Made by a program: the position numbers and the translations under genes. Positions 42,484 to 50,471 of a DNA stretch of 64,000 nucleotides are shown piece after piece. The stretch comes from Methylorubrum rhodesianum (GTDB taxonomy: Bacteria > Pseudomonadota > Alphaproteobacteria > Rhizobiales > Beijerinckiaceae). Location: the NCBI RefSeq assembly GCF_014199985.1, contig NZ_JACHOS010000004.1, forward strand, positions 1-64,000. Reading direction: 5' to 3'. Every line of letters begins with the position of its first letter. Within the stretch, counting starts at the first letter, position 1. Under the pieces are notes generated by a model that had not been told where the DNA came from, made no database searches, and worked only from the letters and a program-made list of their open reading frames with translations.

Positions 42484-43839
42484 ATGACGAAGATCCCGCC
42501 CAACCTCGCGCGCCCGGTCGTCCCGAGGCGGCTTCCGCGCGGCCTGTGCGCGGGACCTGTCCCGGAGGGGCGCGACGCTGCCTCGCCGCGCCGGCTCGCG
42601 GCCGATGCGGCGGCCGCGTCGGCGCTCGGCACGGTCGGCACGGCGCGGGCCTCGAACCCCGAGGCCCCGGAATTCCCGCGGCCGGCGCCGGTTCTGCCGC
42701 CCCCGGACGGCGTCGCGATCCAGGCGTTGCGCCGACGCGGCGGCTTGGTCCGCCGGTCGCGCCCGGCTGCCGAGGCCGTGCCGCGCGTGCGGGAGCGCGG
42801 CCGGGGGTCGCTCGGGACGAGCCCGCTGACGGCGCCGCCCCCTGCGCCCGCGCTGGAAACGCCCCCGCGGGGCCGGCCGGGCCCGCTCCCCGCGCGCCCG
42901 CCGTTGCCGGTGGGCCCCGGGCACGCCGGTCGGGCGCCGGAGACCGCGCGCGGGCCCGGCGGCGGCGGGACGCCCGCGGGGATGCGCCTGTGGATCCTCT
43001 CGGACCTGCGGGTCGATCGGGCGCCCTACGAGCTTCCGCACCCTCTGCCGGAGTTCGACGCGCTGCTCGTCGCCGGCGACGTCTGCACCGGCATCGAGGC
43101 CGCGTTGGCTTGGCTCGCCCGGGCGCTGGACGGGCGCCAGGGAAGCCGGCCCGTGGTGATGGTGCCGGGCAACGCGGAGTACTGGTCCGACGTCCCCATG
43201 GTCGAGGCGCTCGCCCGGGGCCGCGCCCTGGCGCGGGAGCTCGGTCTCCATCTCCTCTCGGACGCCTGCGTACGCCTCGACGACGGCCACGGCCGCGGCG
43301 TGCACGTGGTCGGCGCAACCTTGTGGACGGACTGGGCCCTGCATGGGCCGGCCCGCGCCCGCCTCGCGCGAGGGTATGCCCGGCATCACTGGCCGGATGC
43401 CCGCCGCATCCGCCTGCGCGCCGGCCGTGACTGGTCGCCACCGGACGCCGCCGGGGCCCACGCCCGCTCGCGCGCCTACCTGGAGGACGCGCTCGGCTCC
43501 ATCGCCTACCAGGAGGTCGGCTTCCGGGCGACCGCGACGTCCGTCGTCACCGGCGTCGCGCGCGGGGACCGCGCCGTGGTGTTGACCCACCATGCCCCGT
43601 CGCGCCGCTCCCTGGCCGCGGATTGGCCCGGCTGGCTCGGCGACGAGTGGGTCGCCGCCGCCCTCGTCTCCGACCTCGAACCGCTGATGAGCGGCTGGGG
43701 CGCCCCGAGCCTCTGGGTCCACGGTCACGTCCCGAGCCGCGCCGACTACAGGCTGGGCCGGACCCGCGTCGTGGCGAACCCCAGAGGCGATCCCGCTCGC
43801 GCCGCGCCCTTCGACCCCGGCTTCGTCGTCGCGGTCTGA
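42484..43839 (+). CDS. Metallophosphoesterase-like pseudoenzyme
   Basis: The 451-residue protein has a 166-residue Pro/Arg-rich N-terminus, then a domain starting MRLWILSDL that closely parallels the preceding enzyme. Key ligands are changed: SDLH to SDLR (R176), GNHE to GNAE (A231), GHTH to GHVP (415-417). THHAPS (H369) and GDV are kept. Loss of three metal or catalytic residues argues against phosphoesterase activity. It probably arose by duplication and may act as partner or regulator of the active copy. GGGAG precedes ATG 42484; the domain could also start at ATG 42982. Confidence 0.75.
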   Translation: MTKIPPNLARPVVPRRLPRGLCAGPVPEGRDAASPRRLAADAAAASALGTVGTARASNPEAPEFPRPAPVLPPPDGVAIQALRRRGGLVRRSRPAAEAVPRVRERGRGSLGTSPLTAPPPAPALETPPRGRPGPLPARPPLPVGPGHAGRAPETARGPGGGGTPAGMRLWILSDLRVDRAPYELPHPLPEFDALLVAGDVCTGIEAALAWLARALDGRQGSRPVVMVPGNAEYWSDVPMVEALARGRALARELGLHLLSDACVRLDDGHGRGVHVVGATLWTDWALHGPARARLARGYARHHWPDARRIRLRAGRDWSPPDAAGAHARSRAYLEDALGSIAYQEVGFRATATSVVTGVARGDRAVVLTHHAPSRRSLAADWPGWLGDEWVAAALVSDLEPLMSGWGAPSLWVHGHVPSRADYRLGRTRVVANPRGDPARAAPFDPGFVVAV

Positions 43840-43906
43840 GCGCCCGGCCGATCCACCCTCCCCTCAGGCCGGCCGCGCCGGCCGGCCGCGACCCCAGTGA
43901 GGCCTC

Positions 43907-44392
43907 ATGCGAGCGATGACGACACCGGCGTGCCTCCGTCGGACGGACCGGACGGCCGTTCCGACCCGGCGAAGGAAGCGGCCCCGGCACCCGCCGGGCG
44001 GCCTGCTGGCGGCCTGGCGGACCCGGCCGCCCGGCTCCGTCACGCGGCGCGAGGCCGGCCGGATCGCGGCGCTGCTCGCCGCGACCGAGATCCTGCACGA
44101 GCCGCGGTGGCGGGCGGCCCGGAACGGCGACGCCGCCGCCGCGGCCGCGGTCGCCATCGACCGCCTGCGTCGGTCCGATTTCGGCAGCCGGCCGGTCGAC
44201 GCCGTCATGAGCAACCTGCTCGTGCTGGCCGTGCGCGGCGACGCCACGGCGCCGGTCATCCTCGCCCATGCCCTCGCCGCGTCGGCCCGCCTCGCACCGG
44301 CCGACGCGACGCTCGCGCGCCTGGCCGGACAGTGGCGGCGTCGCTTCCGCCCCGGGGGCGCCGCGCCGCGACCGCCCCGCCATCCCGCCTGA
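43907..44392 (+). CDS. Small helical protein, stand-alone copy of the fused domain
   Basis: The 161-residue protein has a basic N-terminus and a helical core (about 40-150) that matches the N-terminal domain of the protein at 41046: AARNGDAAAAAAVAIDRL against ALDGDAAALTRVAVTVL, and LVLAVRGDATAPVILAHAL against LAQALRGEPAAAALLAHAL. No known family recognised. GAGG precedes ATG 43907. Having the same domain fused to the phosphoesterase and free in the same cluster suggests it is a shared interaction module. Confidence 0.68.
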   Translation: MRAMTTPACLRRTDRTAVPTRRRKRPRHPPGGLLAAWRTRPPGSVTRREAGRIAALLAATEILHEPRWRAARNGDAAAAAAVAIDRLRRSDFGSRPVDAVMSNLLVLAVRGDATAPVILAHALAASARLAPADATLARLAGQWRRRFRPGGAAPRPPRHPA

Positions 44393-44433
44393 GCCGGCGC
44401 GCCGCGCCCCGCTATCCCGTCCCGGAGATCCCG

Positions 44434-46545
44434 ATGCCCAGGTCACAGCTGCCGCCCGACCTCCTCGCCCGCGCCTTCATCGACATCCTCCGCCGCGAGG
44501 CGGGGCAGACCCGCCAGCGACCGGCCGCGCTCGCCGACGGCGATCTGGACGACCTGCTCGGAACCCTCGACGAGCCCGCGGACCGCGAGGCTTCGCCGCC
44601 GCTGCGCCCCGACCTCGTCGCCGCGGCCGTGTCGTTGGCCCGGGCCATCGAGGCCGAGGAGGGCCTGCTGCAGGCCCTGCGCCGGGGTGCGCCCGCGGTC
44701 ACGGTGCAGGTGCCGTCGGCGGAGTGGGTCGACCCGATGGAGCGGGCGGTCGAGCTCTGCGCCCTCGGGAGCCTGTGCCTGACCCGGGGCGGCGACGGCT
44801 CGCGCCTGGGATCCGAGGGGATCGGCCAGCGCGAGGCCCTCGTCGTCGCCCGCGACGGGTCCTCGACGAACCACCGGCCCGACAAGGGCAACGAGGCCGT
44901 CGGCGACGCCCTGATGGCCGGGCATGCCGTCATCGGGATCGCCGCCGAGCCGGCGCGGTTGCTGCCGCGGGACCTTACCCGCGCGTCGGACTACCGGATC
45001 GCGGCGGGCGGGCTCGATGCGGCGGGGGTCGCGCTCGTCATCGAGGCGGCGACCGGGGCAACGGCCTCGCGGTCCCTGGCGCCGCGGCTCGCCGCCCTGT
45101 GCGAGCCCGCCGACCTGCGCCTGTCCGTCCGCCACGGCGGCGCCGGGGACGCCGCCCTGGACCGGCTGGACGGCTTGCTGAGGGGCAAGCTGGGCGCGGC
45201 CGGATCGGGGCCGCGCCTGGAGGAGCTGCACGGCTACGGCGCGGCCAAGGCCTGGGGGCTCGACCTGGTGGAGGACCTTCGCCGGTGGAGGGCGGGGGAG
45301 ATCCCGTTCTCGGCCTGCGAGAGCGCCCTCCTGCTCAGCGGCCCGCCCGGCTGCGGCAAGACGCGCTTCGGCATGGCGCTCGCCCGCAGCGCCGGCCTCC
45401 CCTTCCTGGCCGGATCTCTGGGGCAGTGGCAAAGCGCGCGCGACGGCCATCTCGGGCACACGCTGGGCGCGATGCGGCAATTCTTCGAGCGGGCCCGGCG
45501 GGAGCCCTGCGTCGCCCTGATCGACGAGCTCGATTCCTTCGGCGACCGGGACGCCTTCGCCAGCGATCACCGCGACTACAGCAGCCAGGTCGTCAACGCC
45601 CTGCTGGAGCTCCTCGACGGGGCGGCGTCGCGGGAGGGCATGGTCGTGATCGGGGCGACGAACCTGCCGGACCGCATCGACCCGGCCATCCGGCGCTCCG
45701 GCCGGCTCGACCGGCACATCCGCATCGGCCTGCCGGGTCTGGACGACCTGAAGGGCATCCTGCGGCACTACCTCGGCGGCGAACTCGCGCGCTGCGACCT
45801 GACCCCCGCCGCCGTGCAGGCGCGCGGCCTGACGGGGGCCGACGTCGAGGCCGCGGTCCGCCGGGCCCGCGGGGCCGCCCGCCGCGCCGGCCGGTCGCTG
45901 GCGGCCGGCGACCTCCGCGCCGCGCTGGCCGACGGGATGCCGCCCCTGAGCGAGCGCGTCCGGCTGCGCGCCGCGGTGCACGAGGCCGGCCACGGCCTCG
46001 CCGTCGTCGCGAGCGGGGCGAGCCAGTCGGTCGTGCTCTCGGTCCAGGCGGCGGGCGGCCTGACCGAGGTCGACGGGATCGGCGAGGTCGGCGCGGCGAC
46101 GGAGGCCGAGCTGGAAGACTTCCTGGTGATGACGCTGGCCGGACGCGCGGCCGAGGAGGTGATCCTCGGCGACGTCTCCGCGGGCGCCGTCAGCGACCTC
46201 GCCGCCGCCACCCGATGCGCCGGCCTGATGGAGGCCCGGTACGGCTTCTCGGCGGAGTTCCCGCTCGTGAGCGTCGGGCTGGGGGACGAGCTCGACCTCG
46301 CGCGCCTGCCCTGGCTGCTCAGGCCCGTGCAGGTGCGGCTCCAGGCCGCCTACGACCGGGCGCTCGACCTGATGCGAACCGAGCGGCTGGCCCTCGAACG
46401 CCTGGCCCGGGCCCTCTTCGCGCACGGCTACCTCGACGACCCGGAGGTCCGGGCCCTGGTGGCGGGCCGGGCGGCCCGCGCGCCGCGCAACCCCGCGAAG
46501 CCCGCCCCGGCGCGCGGCCGGCGACCGCCGGCGGAGCCCGGCTGA
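44434..46545 (+). CDS. FtsH-like AAA+ metalloprotease without membrane anchor
   Basis: The 703-residue protein has an unrecognised N-terminal domain (1-260) and an AAA+ domain with Walker A GPPGCGKT (303-310), Walker B VALIDELDSFG (360-370), and the second region of homology with arginines in IRRSGRLDRHIR. An M41-type peptidase domain follows, with HEAGH at 516-520 and VSDLAAAT near 590 supplying the third zinc ligand. No hydrophobic N-terminal segments are seen, unlike FtsH, so it should act in the cytosol. GGAG lies 7 bp before ATG 44434. It is likely an ATP-driven protease of the cluster; the substrate is unknown. Confidence 0.85.
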   Translation: MPRSQLPPDLLARAFIDILRREAGQTRQRPAALADGDLDDLLGTLDEPADREASPPLRPDLVAAAVSLARAIEAEEGLLQALRRGAPAVTVQVPSAEWVDPMERAVELCALGSLCLTRGGDGSRLGSEGIGQREALVVARDGSSTNHRPDKGNEAVGDALMAGHAVIGIAAEPARLLPRDLTRASDYRIAAGGLDAAGVALVIEAATGATASRSLAPRLAALCEPADLRLSVRHGGAGDAALDRLDGLLRGKLGAAGSGPRLEELHGYGAAKAWGLDLVEDLRRWRAGEIPFSACESALLLSGPPGCGKTRFGMALARSAGLPFLAGSLGQWQSARDGHLGHTLGAMRQFFERARREPCVALIDELDSFGDRDAFASDHRDYSSQVVNALLELLDGAASREGMVVIGATNLPDRIDPAIRRSGRLDRHIRIGLPGLDDLKGILRHYLGGELARCDLTPAAVQARGLTGADVEAAVRRARGAARRAGRSLAAGDLRAALADGMPPLSERVRLRAAVHEAGHGLAVVASGASQSVVLSVQAAGGLTEVDGIGEVGAATEAELEDFLVMTLAGRAAEEVILGDVSAGAVSDLAAATRCAGLMEARYGFSAEFPLVSVGLGDELDLARLPWLLRPVQVRLQAAYDRALDLMRTERLALERLARALFAHGYLDDPEVRALVAGRAARAPRNPAKPAPARGRRPPAEPG

Positions 46546-46587
46546 GCCCCGCCGCAGCCCGCCCCGCCGCCCGGAAAGGTCCTGACC

Positions 46588-47571
46588 ATGTCCTTGCACT
46601 CCAGCGCGAACGCACCCGCACGCCGTGGCCCTCCGGCGCCGCGCGGCCCGGCCCGCCTCGCCGCCGCGGGCCCGGCCCTGCTCGACGGCCGGGCGCCGCC
46701 CGCGGTCCCGCAGGCACGCGGTCCGGGCCGGGCGGAGGCGGGGGCCGGCGCCGCGGAGTCCCCCGGCCCGCACCAGGCGCTGCTCGTCCTCGACATCGAG
46801 ACGGTGCCCGACACGGAGCAGGTCCCGGCGGGTTGGCCGTCCGAGAAGTTCCCGAAGGCGGCCTGGCACAAGGTGGTCGCGGTCTCCTTCGTCGAGGCGG
46901 CCATCGCGCGCGACGCGGCGACCGGGACCGAGGCGTACCGGGTCCGGTCGTGCCGGAGCGGCGGCGAGCCGGGATGGGACGAGGAGCGCCTGCTGCGGGC
47001 CTTCTGGAAGTTCTTCGCGGCCGGCCGCTACAGGGTCGTCACCTGGAACGGCAGGAGCTTCGACCTGCCCACGCTCCTGCTGCGGTCGATGATGCACGGG
47101 ATCGCGGTCCCCTCCTGGTACCGGAGGGGGACCAAGTGGGATGGCTACGGCCACCGCTACGCCGTGGACTGGCACGCGGACCTGATGGAGGCCATGGCGG
47201 AGTTCGGGGCCTGCGCGCGGCTGACCCTGGAGGAGGCCGCGGGGCTCCTGGCCCTTCCCGGGAAGATGGGCGAGCACGGCTCGGAGGTCGCCGCCCTGAT
47301 CGCCCGCGGCGAGATCGGGCGCGTGCGGGCCTATTGCGAGACCGACTGCCTGAACCTGTTCGTGGTGTACCTGCGCTGGGCGCACCTCACCGGCAGGACC
47401 AGCTCGGAGGCCCACGACGCGGCCGTCGACGGCCTGATCCGCTACTTGGGGGCCGAGCGCGCGGGGCGCCCGCACCTCGGCGGCTTCGTCGACGCGTGGC
47501 GGCGGGCGTCCGAGCGCAGGCCCGCCTTCGTCTCGCGGCCGGCGCAGGCCTGGCCCGCCGTCGCGGGTTGA
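46588..47571 (+). CDS. PolB-type 3'-5' exonuclease (DEDDy)
   Basis: This 327-residue nuclease has a low-complexity N-terminus (1-60) and then the DEDD exonuclease fold: LDIET (D69, E71), TWNGRSFDLP (N154, D159), HADLMEAM (D198) and YCETDCLNLF (Y249, D253). This matches the family described as predicted 3'-5' exonuclease related to the PolB exonuclease domain. It lacks any polymerase domain and would degrade single-stranded or frayed DNA. The last gene of the plus-strand cluster, 42 bp after the protease gene. Confidence 0.88.
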   Translation: MSLHSSANAPARRGPPAPRGPARLAAAGPALLDGRAPPAVPQARGPGRAEAGAGAAESPGPHQALLVLDIETVPDTEQVPAGWPSEKFPKAAWHKVVAVSFVEAAIARDAATGTEAYRVRSCRSGGEPGWDEERLLRAFWKFFAAGRYRVVTWNGRSFDLPTLLLRSMMHGIAVPSWYRRGTKWDGYGHRYAVDWHADLMEAMAEFGACARLTLEEAAGLLALPGKMGEHGSEVAALIARGEIGRVRAYCETDCLNLFVVYLRWAHLTGRTSSEAHDAAVDGLIRYLGAERAGRPHLGGFVDAWRRASERRPAFVSRPAQAWPAVAG

Positions 47572-47880
47572 GGGCCGTCGGGCCGGCGCTGGGGCGCCCT
47601 GCCCGGGTGCGTCCGCGCGACCGGGACGGGCTCGCCGGTGAAGGCTGGGCCGACGGCCGAGCGGCACCCGTAACGCCGGCCAATCCGGTCTCGTCGGGGC
47701 GCGCAGGTGGCCGATGGCCGGCCGGCCCCCACGGACGTCGCCATCGCCGATGGGCCGAGCTGCGGAGCGGGCGTCGAGCTTGCCGCCGCCTTCCCCGTTG
47801 AGGGCATGAGGTCGCATATCGAGGCTGGAATGCTTGCCGGGGCCGGGCCAGCCCCGACGCCGGCGGACGCCGGCGCCGTC
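47572..47880. other. Convergent intergenic region
   Basis: About 310 bp between the exonuclease stop and the ABC ATPase stop. It has GC-rich self-complementary stretches (for example near 47860-47880) that may terminate one or both transcripts. No gene seen. Confidence 0.35.
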
Positions 47881-49944
47881 TCACCCTGCCGCGCTCAGGG
47901 TCCTTGTCCGCCCGAGCACGCCGGCGATGCCCGGGGCGATGTCCGTGGAGCGGACCACCGCGGCGCTGCCGCCGGGAACAAGGTCGAGGTCGTGGCGCCG
48001 GCCGGGCGCCGCGGGCTCGCTGATCAGGCGCCGGCACAGCAATTCGGCCAGCGACGGATCCTCGACGGCACAGACGATCTGCCGACCCGACCGCTGCAGG
48101 GCCGACAACACCTCGACCAGGTGCAGGGCCCGGAAATCGTCGATGTGCTGGACCGGGTCGTCGAGCATGAGCGTCCGCCAGGTGCACCACGGCCGGGACA
48201 GGTGGACGGAGAGGAGGAAGGCCAAGCCGGCCGCACGCCTCTGCCCGCTGCTGAACACGAATTGCGGGTTCAGCCCGTCGCCGACCCTCAGGCTCAGGAA
48301 GCGCTTCACGTCGCCGCGGATGCCGTAATCGATGGTGCGCCACTCGGAATGCGGGCGCAGCCGCTGGTACAGCTCGTTCAGGAGCGGGCTGATGACCGCG
48401 AGGCGCTCGTCGATGATCTCGGCATTCGTCCTGCGGACGGTACGGTCCAGCGTCCGGGCGGTCATCACGGCCGCCCGGGCCCGCGCGAGCCGGTCCCCCG
48501 CGGCGTCGGCCTCCGCCCGGAGCGCCTGGAGGCGCGCTTCGAGGTCCGTCACGCGTTCCACCGCCCGCGAGGCTTCCAAGGTGAGGATGCTCCGCTCCAG
48601 GTCGATCAGCCGGCTCCGTTCGGCCTGCACCGCGTCGTCGAGGGCGCCGGCGTCGTGCGCGAGATTCCCATCCAGCGAGCGTCGCACGAGCTCGGCCGAA
48701 AGCGCCTCTTCCCGGGCCGCCAGCCCGGCCTCGGCGGACGCGAACCGAAGCACCGCCGCCTCGGCCTCCCGCAGGGTCGCGCCCGCATCCGCGATCCGGG
48801 TCCGGGCCGCCGCGACCTCGGCGCGGGCCTCCGGCACCCCCGAGCGCCGGGCGGCGAGCCGCTCGCGCGCAGCCGCGAGCCCCGTCTCGAACGCGGAGGC
48901 GCCTTGCGGCGTACGGCAGAGCGGACAGCGGTCGTCATGCAGGCCGATCCGGCTGCCATGGTCGACCAGGATGGCCAGCGACGCGGCGAGCGCGTCGGTC
49001 TCCTGCTCCCTGTGGAGGCGCGCCTCGGCCGCCTCCAGCGCGTGGCGGGCCTCCTGGACCGCGGCCTCGGCCTCGGCCGCCGCCACCGCCGCCGCGTCCC
49101 GGCCCGCGCGGAAGTCGGGGGCCACGACCGTGTCGCGCAACGCCGTCACCGCGCGAACCTCGTCGGCGACGCTCGCCATCTCGCCGAGGCTCAGCCGAAG
49201 GCGAGCCAGCGCCTGCCGCGCCGCCGCGACCCGGCCTCCCAGGTCCGAGCCGCCGTCCGGCGTCAGCTCAGTCACGATGGACAAGGCGGCGGCCACGTCC
49301 CCGGCCTGCAGGGCGACGTCCCGGGTCTCCTCCAGGTCGGTCAACGCCGCCGTCAGGCGCGTGCGCGCCGCCTCGTAGTCGTGCGCGGCGGCATCGTGCA
49401 CGGTCTCGGCGGAGGACACGACCTCGCGCGCCTTGCTCGCGTAGTCCGGACCCTCGATGGCCCCCAGTGCCGCCCGCACGAGCTCGAAGCGCTGGGTCTC
49501 GGTCAGGTCGAGGCTGAGCGCCGCGATCCACTCGTCGCGGATGATGGACGTCCTGCAGACCTGCTGGAGCGCCCGCTCGGGCTTCGCGCCCGGAACGCAG
49601 AGCATCGCCTCGATGCGCGCCGCGTCCCGGTCGGCGCCGGTCTCGCGCGAGCGCGTCACGGCGAAGCCGCTCCCGTCGTCGGCGCGGAATCCCACCGTGA
49701 CGAAGTGCGCCTCCGGCTGCCCCTCGCCACGCCACCAGACGTAGTCGTCGAGGCTCTCCTTCGCCGCCTTGTCGACGAGGTACTTGTCGATCTGGCCCGT
49801 GAGGGCGAACTCGACCGCGTCGCACAGCGTGCTCTTCCCGACGCCGTTGCGTCCGCAGATGACGGTGAAGCCGGGGCCGAAATCCACGCGTTGGCGCTCC
49901 CGGAAGCCCCGGAAGCCGCACAGTTCGAGATAGTCGAGCCTCAT
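47881..49944 (-). CDS. SMC/RecF-like ABC ATPase of a SIR2 three-gene system
   Basis: The 687-residue ABC ATPase has Walker A GRNGVGKST at 31-39, a long coiled-coil middle with a zinc-hook-like CPLC motif, and a C-terminal signature FSSGQRRAAG followed by Walker B TLMLDDPVQHIDD. This architecture fits nucleic-acid-binding Rad50/RecF-like proteins used as sensors in the ABC three-component (ABC-3C) conflict systems described by Aravind and co-workers. ATG 49944 overlaps the preceding stop by 4 bp. It is the last gene after the SIR2 effector and the middle component. Confidence 0.85.
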   Translation of the reverse strand: MRLDYLELCGFRGFRERQRVDFGPGFTVICGRNGVGKSTLCDAVEFALTGQIDKYLVDKAAKESLDDYVWWRGEGQPEAHFVTVGFRADDGSGFAVTRSRETGADRDAARIEAMLCVPGAKPERALQQVCRTSIIRDEWIAALSLDLTETQRFELVRAALGAIEGPDYASKAREVVSSAETVHDAAAHDYEAARTRLTAALTDLEETRDVALQAGDVAAALSIVTELTPDGGSDLGGRVAAARQALARLRLSLGEMASVADEVRAVTALRDTVVAPDFRAGRDAAAVAAAEAEAAVQEARHALEAAEARLHREQETDALAASLAILVDHGSRIGLHDDRCPLCRTPQGASAFETGLAAARERLAARRSGVPEARAEVAAARTRIADAGATLREAEAAVLRFASAEAGLAAREEALSAELVRRSLDGNLAHDAGALDDAVQAERSRLIDLERSILTLEASRAVERVTDLEARLQALRAEADAAGDRLARARAAVMTARTLDRTVRRTNAEIIDERLAVISPLLNELYQRLRPHSEWRTIDYGIRGDVKRFLSLRVGDGLNPQFVFSSGQRRAAGLAFLLSVHLSRPWCTWRTLMLDDPVQHIDDFRALHLVEVLSALQRSGRQIVCAVEDPSLAELLCRRLISEPAAPGRRHDLDLVPGGSAAVVRSTDIAPGIAGVLGRTRTLSAAG

Positions 49945-50471
49945 GGCGCATCCACCAGGATGCGCGCCACGTCGGAAGCGCTCGCGGCGCCCAGGAACGC
50001 GGCCGCCGCGTCGTCCGGAACGTCGCTCAACCGGGCCCGCAACCGAGCCCGGTAGTCGGCCCCGCCGATCACGGGCGCGCTGAGAACCGGCAGGAGGGGC
50101 AACAACGTCCTGCGCAGGTCGGCCGCCGTGCGCAGATCGCCGCGCGCGATCTTGCGGGTCATGGAGAAGTCCTCCTCGATCCGCTCGATCTGCCGCGCGA
50201 GGACGGGTTCGGAACCGCCGGCGAGGAACAAGGCATAGACGTTCCAGGCCTTCGCGCCCGCGGAGCGCAGCGAGGCCGCATGCCGGCCGAGCGTGGCCTG
50301 CTGGACGTGCCGCCAGTCGGCGAGCAGGCCCTCGCCGCTCCCGAAGACGTGCAGGAAGCCGACGACGGAGGCGTTCTCGAAGCAGACGACCGGCACGCCG
50401 CCGCCCGGCCAGGTCCACGTCTCGTAGCCGGCCGAGCGGAGCAGCACCTCGGATTGGGTCGCGATGTCCAT
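49941..50471 (-). CDS. Putative middle component of an ABC three-component system
   Basis: The 176-residue protein sits between a SIR2 gene and an SMC-like ATPase, joined to both by overlapping start and stop codons (1 bp and 4 bp). Visible features are GYETWTWPGGGVPVVCFEN, GFLHVFGSGEGLLADW and AWNVYALFLAGG. The AWNxY-phi-hydrophobic pattern resembles, from memory, one of the ABC-3C middle-component families. No catalytic motif is apparent, so an adaptor role between sensor ATPase and effector is likely. Confidence 0.65.
   Translation of the reverse strand: MDIATQSEVLLRSAGYETWTWPGGGVPVVCFENASVVGFLHVFGSGEGLLADWRHVQQATLGRHAASLRSAGAKAWNVYALFLAGGSEPVLARQIERIEEDFSMTRKIARGDLRTAADLRRTLLPLLPVLSAPVIGGADYRARLRARLSDVPDDAAAAFLGAASASDVARILVDAP

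Noticed and set aside
44443..47817. A minus-strand frame of over 1100 codons opposite the phosphoesterase-protease-exonuclease genes
   Set aside because: It is a mirror of strongly supported plus-strand genes, Arg/Gln/Asp-rich with no domain; long antisense frames are expected at this GC content.
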